DNA of 64,000 nucleotides from Ancylostoma caninum (lineage: Eukaryota; Nematoda; Chromadorea; Rhabditida; Ancylostomatidae): contig JBAJFG010000620.1 of NCBI GenBank assembly GCA_037903475.1, positions 1,287,676 through 1,351,675 on the forward strand. The letters are read 5' to 3'. Positions 11,156 to 23,135 of the stretch are shown here, piece by piece. The translations under genes were made by a program, and so were the position numbers. The notes under the pieces are model-generated. The model was not told where the DNA came from, did not search any database, and saw nothing but the letters and a program-made list of their open reading frames with translations. Position 1 is the stretch's first letter. Every line of letters starts with the position of its first letter.

Positions 11156-12176
11156 TTTCAAAAAAAAAGCTGGAAGCGTCTTTTTGTTAGAAAAAGCAAT
11201 GCATGGTATGACAAAAATTAAAAGTTCAGATGTTAAAGTTGTTCTTTAACTTCTATTTTACTGTGCAAGAACTACTGATGTCCAGTAATTGTTCATGACC
11301 ATTTACTTATTAGAATGGTAGGGGTCTTCAGAAGGTATTCATAAGCATTTACTTGTAACTTCTGGAAAGTTTTGATGATGTCTATGATTATTATTTGTTT
11401 ATGATTTATAAGCATGAACCGCAAGGGACAATGTTCCAATCTAGCTTTAAGACTTTCATAAGGAATACCCCTAATAATTCGTTCGCCATAGTCAACAAGG
11501 CAATGTGGTTTAAACATCAATCGACAAAAAAACTAGAATTGGATGAGATTGAATAGTACATTTAACATTCTGAAATCTCTACCTCGAATTTTTATCTGGA
11601 TCGCTTTTGTTCTTTATCATCGGGTGTCCCAATCCGAGCATATCCTCCGCAAAGTCTATGTTTGCGAATTTAAATTGATCGCGTAAAATCGACAAAATTC
11701 AAAAAAAGATACCAATTAGTTTCCGCTGCGCTACCATAGGTAGGTTTTCAAGATCTTTAAGTGCGTATTGCAACGCGATGGTCACTACGAGCTGAATCGC
11801 CTGTAATTATAAAGTGGCCGTGGAAAACTTACGCTACTTCAAGAAATGGTGATGAAGCTGATTCTCGCTGATTCTCCGATAGAGATAGATAAAATGAACC
11901 CTAAGTTCCCACTTTTCACTAGCGATTATCATTTAGTTATCACAACACACTATCATTCATGTATGACCGGGGCCTACCCGGTATTCCAATTGTGTTGTCG
12001 GCCTGACCGGTACACCCGCGTCATTCAAACCAATGAACGGGGCCTGCCCGGTGTCGAAAAAGTAATGGGCGGGGCCTGCCCGGAACCTCAGTTTTGCTGT
12101 CGGCCTGACCGGTGAAAGTGTCTGAGAAGGTCCAGCACTGGAGCGGTCATGTTATTGCTGTGAAGTATTACGCGTG
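11156..12176. other. Intergenic between the small gene and ALP-B
   Basis: AT-rich to about 11950, then a second GGCCTGCCCGGT / GGCCTGACCGGT cluster (about 11965-12115) just before ALP-B exon 1. No gene supported. Confidence 0.5.
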
Positions 12177-12419
12177 ATGAGTTCGATGGCTACTTCAATG
12201 TTATGCCTGCTTTGCCTCCAGCAAGTATTTCATGACACACAGCAACTGAACGTGGATTCAAGTAAACTTACAGTGTAATGGTAATGTGGTAAATTTTGAT
12301 TTTTACCTTGATTTAAAAGTGTTTCGGGCCACTTTTGTCATGCTCAGACATGTTAATGGCCAACAGTTGTTTTCACCACGGTCGGAATGAATGAGATTGT
12401 ATAGATAGATCATCAATAG

Positions 12420-12421
<2 letters not shown>

Positions 12422-12473
<52 letters not shown>

Positions 12474-12500
12474 TATATATAATATATGATCTATATATAT
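12422..12500. repeat. AT dinucleotide microsatellite
   Basis: A run of about 24 AT units followed by a broken TATATA tract; lies in ALP-B intron 1. Confidence 0.95.
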
Positions 12501-12564
12501 CGTCTCTCTCCTTTTATACGGTCCTGTGATCATATACTTATCTCATTCATTCCTATAATATAAC

Positions 12565-12640
12565 CAGCCTGATCGTCCGGCAGACGCCGGACCTGATCGT
12601 CCGGCAGATGCCGGACCGCCTTGTCTATGAGCGCCGTTTC
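12565..12640. repeat. Short tandem repeat CCTGATCGTCCGGCAGA(C/T)GCCGGA
   Basis: A 24-bp unit present about twice with an imperfect third copy, in ALP-B intron 1. A related C-rich sequence (TTCCCCCACTTCTGGACGC) is found at 14330-14360, suggesting both belong to one dispersed repeat family. Confidence 0.6.
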
Positions 12641-13982
12641 CCCACTTTTGGACGCCGGCGCATCCTTATCACACCCGACTCCAGGCGTTTCCCCACTTTT
12701 CGGCGCTGATGCACTCTCCACACCACGGTGCACTCACCGCTCTCCACTTCCCCATCCTTTAGAGCTTCTCTTCATTCTTTGAACCTCACCATACCCATCC
12801 CTATCATCTTGTTGACTCCGCAATCACCATCACTGACCAATCAGGGAATTTCGTTTCACACACACCCACACACACACACGTGACAGACTAAGCGCTTTAT
12901 TATAAGTCATGACATCGCCATGGATCGCTGCAAAACGGAGCTCAGCGCCAGTACTCTCGAAGAAACTATGCCCAAAATGAACTGGGTGATAGCTATAATG
13001 GAAACGATGCCTATCGATCGCCACGCCATTTATTGTCATCCGTCTTACGTCTGGGGTCTCCTCATTCACTTTATCCTAGTGGCGATCGCGACGACAGCCG
13101 GCTGTCGTGGCGATTAGTATGAAATTTAGATGTTCGCCACGATTGCTGGCGAAGTCTGGGGATACTCTTAAGAAGCTTGCATACTTCTGCCGCAGCGGCC
13201 CCGCTGCGACAAAAGTGGGTGTGCGGCAAAGTTTGTTGCCCGGCGACAAAATACCCTCATTGACATTCCGCTGGGCGACGTCGCTGTGCTCCGACGCAGC
13301 AAAAGAAAGTGTGCAAGCTCTTGTTGCTGGACCCTTGCCGCGGAGACGCCGCCACGACGTCGTCGGCCTATGCTTAACCATGGGCGACTGTCGCCGCGGC
13401 AAAAGCCTGCAACCCCCTTCATGACAATTGAAACACTGAAATATACCCACCAATCCGTTTGAGCGGTACTGGTAAATTAAACCTACTCGACCGTTACGAT
13501 ATCGCAGATATCAACTAATGTGTTATCGATGTTAGTTCACCGCTCAATACTGATTCGGAAAGTGAATGGACTAATTTCGTAACGCTCTGACACACACGTA
13601 CACTCACAGACAGACAGACTAAGCGCGTTATTATATAGTGATTATCCATAGACAGTTCTGAAGGCATTCGCTTTCCTGGCGAAGTTTGTAAATCGGTTTG
13701 ATCTATTCTCGTGGATCCTGTCTCCAGAAAGGTTTGGTGTAATATGAATGCTAAAGGAACAAAATGGACTTAACTATGCAGCAAAAAACAAAAACACTTT
13801 TTCTTCCGTTTTTTTTTTGTCTGTGAAGGCGTTGCCGTGATTACGATAGTGTCCTGTTTCCACATAGTGACCCTTTGAGTATTTCAGGTCTTGAAGATAT
13901 CGAATTTTGGAATCGTGTAGAGAAGGATAACATAGATCGCAAATTGACAGCGAAACCCCGTCTTCTGCGATCCACTGGAAAG

Positions 13983-15005
13983 GTACTTATCAAGGGAAGG
14001 AAAGTTTCCTAATTTGGAATCCCCCGCCCGCAGCAACAAAGAAATGTTCTTTTGATGTAACTTTCTCGAGTCTAGCCGAGGACTCTTCGACGTTTGCACG
14101 TTCTTTGGTTTATAAAATTTTTCTGAGAAAATGTGATTGTGGGAGAACTGAGGTATTCTCTCTACCAGATTGTTGAGAAATTTATTGCGGAAATGGACAC
14201 TTCAGTTCAAAATATTATCAGCCGTCCAGCTCATGCTGGACTCTCAGGCGTCTTTTAGGCTAGCTTCGCTCGCCTTCGTGTATGGGTTCCCCTCTACTGA
14301 GCGTCGGCGTATCACTCTCGCAGGTCGTGACATCTTCCCCCACTTCTGGACGCAGGGGCACCCGTATCAGACCGTTGGACTTGTCTCCAGACGATTCTCC
14401 ACAAATGGACGTCGTCGTATCAGTCTCACAGCTGTTGATCCATTCACTGGGAACTCTCCCACAACCCGGCCCCGGGGCACCTCTGACATAGCCAACAACC
14501 CCTTTTTATTATCTTCTCCTACATCAGTGCTGGCGCGACGCTCATCCGTCCCTCATCCATGTCACATCTCAACCCTCATCCCTGTCATCCTTCGCTCGCT
14601 CGCCTCATCCTCTTTCTTCTAACGGTATCGTACCCACATTTTCCCCTTTATACAGTCTTGCAATCACAGGGTGGTATCACTCATTCCAACTGAGGTGTAA
14701 ACATTTTTCGGTCATAATAAGAGGTTAACATGTCTAAACATGACAAGAGTGACACAATACCACTTTAAATCATGGTAAAAATCGAAATTTACCATATTTT
14801 CGTACATAACTCGACCTCGACGCGCTGAACACGATGGTGTAGGTATTTTCCGTTCTCGATGGCTGGTTCTCGTGCACAAATGCATACACGCATGAACTGC
14901 CAATTAGTAGATAGTGTGATGACTACCTGAGTTGTTATCGTTGTTGTTTGCTTCTTTTGAGCGGTTACGCTCATTCTTGCAAGTTTTTTCGCGGTGGAAA
15001 GTCAA
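13983..15005. other. Intergenic between ALP-B fragment and ALP-C
   Basis: Carries a C/T-rich repeat (about 14270-14640) related to 12640-12700 and 12490-12540 (shared TTTATACxGTC-TGxxATCA block). The 150-codon open frame at 14170-14622 is low-complexity Ser/Pro/Arg-rich and sits in this repeat. No gene supported. Confidence 0.5.
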
Positions 15006-18000
15006 ATGGCTGCTTCCGTACTGGGCCTACTATGTCTCCAGCGAATATTTTTAACCACCCATCAGGTTAACGTAAACCCAGGTAAGAGTCCGACTTGAGC
15101 AAATCGAGGATTCATAAGCAACAGCAGAAATGTTGGGGTAGACAGGCATTCGGACAGCGCGAGGATGGCCGTCAATAAGTAATTGAATATTTCAGTAGAA
15201 TTTGGTCAGAATTGGCTGATCCTCCGCGATTTCTACTCGGAACATGCGTACAGCCCCTGTCTGAAAGATAGATTACGCATGGGGATTCACAGCGTCACGG
15301 CCGCAGAATCGCAGCGGGACCTGCTCAACCCTCTCACTTGGAGCATGCTCCCTCCGCATCCATCGTTCAGGTCACATCGCGTTTCTGCACTAACGAAACC
15401 CTTCTATCCTTCCGAGAACAACTGTACACACTTTTAGAGATTCATATTCATGTATAGAGATGATTGGTAGCCCACTGCTTAAAGACCGCATCCACAGAAC
15501 TTTATTGTCACAGATTTTGCTCTATTGCTACGTATAGCGCTGTACTGAAAATGAAGGCTGTGTTCAATTTTGCAAGAACCAACGAAGAAGTCGGTTCTCA
15601 TTGCCAATAGTTTAGCTCGTTGCAAAGAATGGCCGAGTGGCATGGACTCAAAATGGAAGGACTCAGACAATTTCGGGGGGCAAATCCCGTTCCGAACGAG
15701 CGGGGGGCGAGGGTCGGAGCGGGCATTTGGGTGTTTTCGCCCGAGAAGTAGCGGCGTTCAGGCCGCGTAGGGCCGCTGAAAACGGGACTTGCATTCCTAT
15801 CTGCCCGAGTACTGAACGCGTTCAGGCCGCCATGAGCTCGCAAACCACCAGGCGCTGCTGCTCCTAATCCATCACACAAGGCAGCATTCTCCACAATTAC
15901 CTGTCTCTTGGACACCTGCACCGAGGCAACCTCTGGCAGCTTGGTCACTGCTTGCACCTGGTCTCGCACGGATGAGCCCGGGTTCGAGTTTGAAGCCATT
16001 GTGGTTTCAAAATGATTCACCGGAACCTAAAAACAACATGAATACGCAAATTCTCAACAGAAATACGAAAAGATGGTTGTTTTCAGGGTGCATCCATGTT
16101 TACGTAGTGCTATCCTTTTTCTACCATCAATTGGACCCACCTGTCCATGGTTTATGAATGCTTGGGAGTCCGCAGCTTTGTCCACTAGGCCATCCATGCT
16201 GATGATCTCTTCCATCCCGACGTTGCCTTCATCCTTTATCACGTCCCTACAATCACCAACCAACCATTCCAACAGGGCAAGTTCCTTATTGAGCCCTAGT
16301 TTGTAGTCATTCGAACCGCTTTTTGAAGATATTTGCCAGCGGTCAGTGGCAGCGATGCCAACACACTTTAAATAGTAGGCCGAACCCTGACGTTCGCGCA
16401 TCAGCCCGAATGATTCTGCGTTGAGCCCGCGATTCGTCCGACAGCGCGTTTGGCCCGCAACATGCGTGGTTTCGCCCGCTGTTTGAACGCTATTGGTCCT
16501 CGTTCAAACGTTTCGACGGGGATTTGCCGGCGGTTGGAATGGGATTTGATTGTCCGAGGAGATGGGAATGGAAGCAAGTACTATCACAAGGAAAGTGTGA
16601 TTGATTGAAAGCACCCATTCATTTCATTTCAAACTCATCCTGTTGAATACTCAAACACATCTAATTTCCTTATGTCTCGAGAATACCAATGGCTACGACG
16701 TACAAGTTTCGTAGAATTTTCAAATATAATAAAACTGTGCTATAGCGGAGTGTCACGTCAATAATCGTTGTATCACTTGGGTCTGAGCACTCATGCAAAA
16801 TGATTGAGATCTCGGACGCAAAAATTTCCGTGGATGCTCCGTTAAGTTTTGCTGTCACTCTGAACTTTGCACGTGCCCGCGGTGCGGATTGGCGGAAATG
16901 ACGGCACTTCTGCGCTATACCCGCACATGTCATACGGTGGACCCACACATGCGCGCTGTGGATCCGCAGTGGAGCTGATTGGGTAATCAACGCCAACAAA
17001 ACCTCCACGCACGATGCACGCATGGCCGAGTGGATAAGAGAGCGGACTTGGAAACATGAGTTCGAAAAGGTACGTGGGTTCGAATCCAATGATGTAAAAA
17101 CGCTTGTAGGATGAAAAGCCAATGCCATCGTGGATTTGCCTCGTCCTCCTCCTCACAACAGGGTCTTCGATGCAGGATCACTTTTAGAAGAAAATAATCA
17201 ATCCCTCGAATATGCCTGTTTACGCGGTGGACGCGCACACCCCCACGGTGGATCCGCGCATGCCCGCGGTGGAGCCGCTGTACATCCGCGGTGGACCCAC
17301 ACATGCCCGCGGTGGCGAACCGACGCTCCACCTTGGAAGAGCAAGCTCCTTGTGTCCGGTCTTCGTGGAACTAACTAAATAGATGCCTCGTGGAACTCAA
17401 TAACTAACTAGATGCGTAGTTAGACTCGCGTACTCCTATATGATGAAGAATAGGGTCAAGCGCTGACATAGACGTTCGCGCCAAATACCAATACCACCGA
17501 GGCGGCGCATGTCGACTTCACTCCAAACCGTAAACTGAGCGGGGATGCCGTCACCTTCCATTCAGCTGATGAATTGTAATAATAATATCAATAATAATTG
17601 TATTAATAATAATGATTCTAACATGGATACTTATTGGTCGCTATTTCTACTCTATTGCTGATCGATTACGTTTGAAAGCAATTGAACATTGGTCGACAGC
17701 ATCTGAGTGCCGGCGCACCGAATACGCCATTTGGAACCTGTTCCAGGACGATTGTGCGCCGGCGTACCGACTACGCCACTTGGGACCCTTCGCAGGCGGA
17801 TTTTGCAATTCTGAGCGCCGCATAGAGTAGAAATAAAAGCTTAAAGTTAAACGACTGATACGATCGGAACCTCTCAGGAAACTCATCCGGAAGCTGATTT
17901 TCGATCCGGATCCTCTTACCTGCCGGAAATTCGTAGGCGACGTCGCAAGAAGCTCTCAGGAAGCCGGCCAGAATCTGTGGAGCTTCAGAATGAAATGGCC

Positions 18001-21000
18001 GAAAGCTCACAGGAACCCACTCAGAAGCCCAAAAAGAATTCGTCGACAAGCATTTGGCTAGCAAGTATCTAATCGCATCTGAAACTTGCTTTCCCAAAAG
18101 CTTGTCGACAACTTGGTTTTGCACTTCCTTGTCGACAAATTGTTCGCCCAAAGGCTTGTCGACAACTTGTTTTTTCTCTTCCTTGACGAAAAGTTGTCGG
18201 AGTAAAGCTTGTCGACAACTTGATTTGGGGTGGCATGATGATGTCAATCTTGTCGACAACGATTTACTAGTAAAAAGCTTGTTTGCAAGTTGTTTTTGGA
18301 CAAAGCTGGGCCGACAACTTGTTCTTGGGGTTCTGAGCAGTCGCAATGAACTTCGGAACCATGCAAATGTAAACAGACCGGTTACTATTATACATCGCGC
18401 TCGAACTCTAGGGAGCTGCGGGGTACCTATCGGAACTTTCGGAACTTTCGTGCATGCATTGCTGTGGAGGCTAATATAAGTTTGGACTTTTGGTGTGCGC
18501 CTCACCAGCTAACGCTTAATCAACTGCTATTTCTGGGCGCTTCTCCTCCAGATTTGTGCTGAAGATCCTTGGAATCGGGTAGAAAATCTGTTAAAAATAG
18601 CATTACAGCAGCAGAAGACATCAGTTTCGACGCGCACGGTGCGGTTGCGAGGCGTTTCACTTGAGGCCGCGGATGGGCCACCGCCATTGACGTCCACTAT
18701 ATTCGTTTTTGGATGTGTGTTTCAAGCCCTGTAACAACACGAAGCATGGCGAAGCATACGACTAGAAATTACGAGTGCTGGCTTTAAGCAGAACATGTCG
18801 GGTAGATCAGAACCTATGCTAACACCTCAAAAAGACTGGGGCGACTTAGTTTCTGGGACCTTTTTTTCTTGACTCCTCTGCCTGCTCTCAAAACCAGGCC
18901 TACCGCTCGCTCCACATATTGGAAGTCGCCCACGTAGTACGGATGTCCGAATGATTGATAGAAAGCTAGTGACACTGTCCACTTAAGATTCATCAAATAG
19001 ATGAGTGCGATACTGGCGAAATGTATCAGAACTGGAATTGAAAATTTCAGCACTCAAGGATATAAATTTTTGGAATCGAATTGCAAAGGATAAAATAAAT
19101 CGCAAATTGAGTGCAGATCCTCGTCTCCTAGAAAGTAAGTGCAGCAAATCTTCGTGGATTTCATTGATGGCATTCTATTTATTCTCAGTAGTTTCACAGC
19201 AGACTAGTATGTGTGGGTATGGCGTAGCTGCACAGTTGTAGGAGCCGCTGCACGTGTTCTTGTGGTCTAAACCTTGAGATCCTGGGCGTGCTTCGCTGAA
19301 ATTCTTCTTGATTATGTCCTCCTTGCCTTGACATTTCTTTGTGTAGCGTCGCTTGACTGCTTGTGGGCGATTCCCATGTTCAAAACACTAAAAGCAGGAT
19401 GTAATGAGCTCCCTATAAGTTGTCTACACCATCATCGTTGTAAACGTTTCCCAGATTCGTTCACTCTGCATCCTTCATCTTATCCCGCACTTTATCTAGA
19501 TCAGTTATTCACTATTCGGCCTCGTTCAATTTCCTTTCTTGGACATTAGTGAATGGCCAACACCTACATCGATAAATAAGCGCTGTCCTCCCCACGACAT
19601 ACCTTGCCTTTTAATGCATTTGAGCACCCTCGATCCCATGGGACTCCTTCTCTTTCATTCTATGTATTACTAGCTGCCGTACCCGGCTTCGCTCGGGTGT
19701 TTTATTACCTTGGCTACATCATACTGCTGAGGCCAATTATTATCATCGACAAATTCATTAAAATCTCCATAATTTTGGTGATCAGCATATTAGAGAGAAT
19801 GATAATTCTCCCACGACCACATCTGTTCCACCGTAGCCTTAGGCGTCAAATAATCTCAGTGAATAGTGTACTTGGTGCACACTGCACACAGTACACCTGG
19901 ATCTACGGCGTGATCTTCAAAATCAGCCTAGCATTCAGATTTCTGCACTCCGTCCTTCGACTAATTCGTAGGCCTTGTTCGCGGGTAATTAGGAACAATT
20001 GTACAACCAGAGTGATGCGATGCTTTTGTTGATTTTAGTAGTCTAGTTTAGTTCTACTCCGATAGTAGTTTATTAGCCTGATGGATACCGGTTATTAGCT
20101 TGATGGATACGGGTCCTTTGTGCATACATATGTACATAGCGTGTAGATTTTATTTGCGTACTACCAAAGATAGAGAACGCTGCCCAATCTGTTGTGTTAC
20201 TTATACTTATTCTCTGCTGAGCTATGCTTCGCTTAGCTACGCTTATGCCGAGCAGGTTCGCCACATTTGTTTACTTGTTGTTGCAACGTTCTAACTTGCA
20301 TAGTACTTGATTATTGTTCAAAGCATTCAAAATAAAGGTTTTACGGTTTTTGCGCCGTTGTGCCCCATTTGGTTTGGCGCACAATTGCATATCGATAGAA
20401 ACTACCACCTTTTGCAGAGATACTGTGCAAACAAAACGAGCTAGAAAGGGAAGGAGGACTAAAAAAAGCAGGACTTCAGAAAGGTGGACGAGATGTATCT
20501 CTGCATAGGTGTTCTGGATATTTCTAGAGAAAAAGAACGAGAAATGACTTTACATCAGTTCGAAACAATGCAAACGCGCCCTCATTTCTCATTGATTGTG
20601 CGGTGTACAGAAGCAACTCGTTGAGAGATTGGACCCGTTCTCTAAATGGAATCGTTTTCCGTCGATAACAATGCAAAATTCATGCGGGGCAGAAGCCTTT
20701 CAACTGATTCCGAGCAATTTGGAGGAAACTATAGACCTTTGAATAGATTTCCAGCAATTTGGAGGAAACGGTCGTAAATCGAGGTGTATTGTGTGCACTA
20801 TGCACCAAGTACACCATTCACTAAGATTATTTGACGCCTAAAGCTACGGTGGAACAAATGTGGTCATGGGAGATTTATCATTCTGTGCATATTAGCGAAG
20901 CCCAGGTGACGTTTCCCATCGACTTGTGGGCGAAAATTCAGCAAAGCTATTTCGATGACATTGAATCGACGTACAGTAGCGAGCAAAAAGATTGCAACTT

Positions 21001-23104
21001 TTAGTTTTTCGTCTATAACTTCTTCCAAAGTAGAGCATGAAGGCTCAAATTTCTAATAGAACTGTAGATACTCATGCGAGATAGGAAGAAGTTAAAACCT
21101 CCTCACCCCGCCGATTCTGTGTTTTTTAAGAAATTTTTTTCTCGCAGAGGTCGAAATCTGTAATTTGGCACCATGCGCAAAGTCTTTTAAAATATCGTCT
21201 ATTGTTGGGATCGGGCTTCAAATTGATTGCATGCATAAGAATCAACTCGTATTTGTTGTGAAATGTGCATGTGGTGCCTACTGGCTGACATTTGCGAAGA
21301 CTATGTGAAGTTAGTTCAACAGTGATGCTTTATGGATGTTTTTGCCTCTCTGGCACCCTCTATCAGCTTTGTTTGAAAGGAGTAGATGTTGCTAATAGTT
21401 CTAATCGTTTAACTACAGGTGCTAGAATTTGATACATTTCATTGCTTTTTCGGAATTTAAAAATATCCCGGCTAATTGTAACGCAACCAATTGTGCACAT
21501 CACGGAAAATAACTTTTGAATTTTTTTCTGTCCCGAGAAGGAAGATGCCTCAGCGATCCCATGAGTAGTAAAGATGCTCCAGGATTCCTAGAATATTACC
21601 ATGCTCATGACGACTCATGTCGCCTTGGATTCGATGAGTTAGGTTTTGCTAAAATGCAATGAACTCTACGAAACATCACCGAAGCGGGATACTGTGACCT
21701 GGCACTATAAAAACTGGCTAATTCAGTATGAATTAGAAGGAACAAACTGAAAGAGTCATTTTTTGAATCAAAAGGCACCAGACGAAGGGAGACAACTCGT
21801 AGATGGAGCAAGGGGCCACACATGCTCCTGCTAGTGACCAGCACTCTTCACTTCGAGTAGCCCTGTTTCGATAAATCCAAGGCGCCATGAGTCGCCACGC
21901 ACACAGCGATATTCTAGGGACCCTGGAAAATCTTTACCATTCATGGGATCCCCAAAGTATCTTCCTCCTCGAGACAGAAAAAATTCCAAAACTTATTTTC
22001 CGTGATGTGCACGATTAGGTGCACGGCATCAACCCCGAATACTTCGGAGCTGCGAGCGAGCAATAAGCTGCGTTGAAACCGAACATTTGTTGCTGAACTT
22101 ATAGAACCATCAGGGGCATCCCTCCCTTTTAGATAGAGTCGATACGTGGAGCCAGGGTGACAGTAACACCCATAGAAGATCACTGTTGAACTAATCTCAC
22201 ATAGTCATGTCAACCAGTGGTCAGCGCATGCACATTTTCGAGCACATAAGGGTCGGCTCTGCTGCAAGGAACGAATTCGTTGTCAGATCCTAACGAAAGA
22301 CTTCATTTTATGAGACATCGCGGATGGTGCCGAATTACAGATTAAAGCCTCTGTGAGAAAAATTTTTCTTAAAAAAAGTAAAGTCAATGGAGTAAAGGGG
22401 TTACTTCTTGTTTCTATCTCCCATGAGTATCTACAACTCCCATAAAAATTAGAACTCCCAAGCTTTGCTTTGGAAGAAGTTATAGTCAAAAAACCAAAAG
22501 TTGCAATCTTTTTGCTCGCTACTGTATTCGTATAAGGTGGTTGTCATATTCATACTCAGCTTATCGAGGAACCCTAGGAGAGACGTCTTCACCGCTGCAT
22601 TGGGCGGAAGAGCCAAAAATCAATAAAATCGAAAAACCGATATTTCATTCAAAATGTTTGTCATATTCCTCTTCAGCGTATTGAGAAACCAAAGAAGACA
22701 TGTCTTTGTCTGTCCCCGAGCGAAAATGGGGAAAAATCGATAGAATCAATGAATTAATATTTTGTGCAAAATGATTGTCATTCTAATTCAGCGTATTGAA
22801 GAACACCAGTAGACATATCTTTACCACCCCATGATCAAGAATGGCGGAAAATCAATAAAATCAATAAATCGATGAATTGGCGCAAAATGGTTGTCATATT
22901 CGTGTTCAGCGCATTGAGCTACCCCAGTAGGCATGTTATCTCTAGTCCCTGGTCAAGAAGAGCGAAAAAATCGATAATCGATATAATCGATAAAACAATC
23001 GATAATTCCAGGTGCAAAGTAGCCTATAACTTCCGCCGGCCAGTGGAGAGCCTACCTGCAAAGTTTGGTCCCGATCGGTTCATCCTCCGCGATTTCTATT
23101 CGGA

Positions 23105-23135
<31 letters not shown>

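Larger units (their letters stand above)
12177..13982 (+). pseudogene. ALP-B: orphan first two exons of an alkaline phosphatase
   Basis: Exon 1 at 12177-12261 (the ATG at 12186 gives the same 76-nt length as ALP-A and ALP-C exon 1) codes MATSMLCLLCLQQVF-like leader sequence and ends in phase 1 at a GTAAAC donor. Exon 2 at 13888-13982 codes LEDIEFWNRVEKDNIDRKL, homologous to [15 protein letters not shown] and ALP-C LKDINFWNRIA. No third exon with the FIGDGMG motif follows before ALP-C starts at 15006. The usual exon 2 donor position (84 nt) is lost; the next GT, 11 bases later, would leave phase 0 and break the frame into any known exon 3. Best read as a truncated tandem duplicate. An alternative is that exon 1 serves as an alternative first exon for ALP-C, since its phase fits ALP-C exon 2. 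Confidence 0.75.

Noticed and set aside
14170..14622. 150-codon plus-strand frame as a gene
   Set aside because: Low-complexity C/T-rich repeat with a related copy at 12490-12700.
17024..17095. Functional tRNA gene
   Set aside because: A and B box matches only; acceptor and D stems do not pair, so kept only as a relic.
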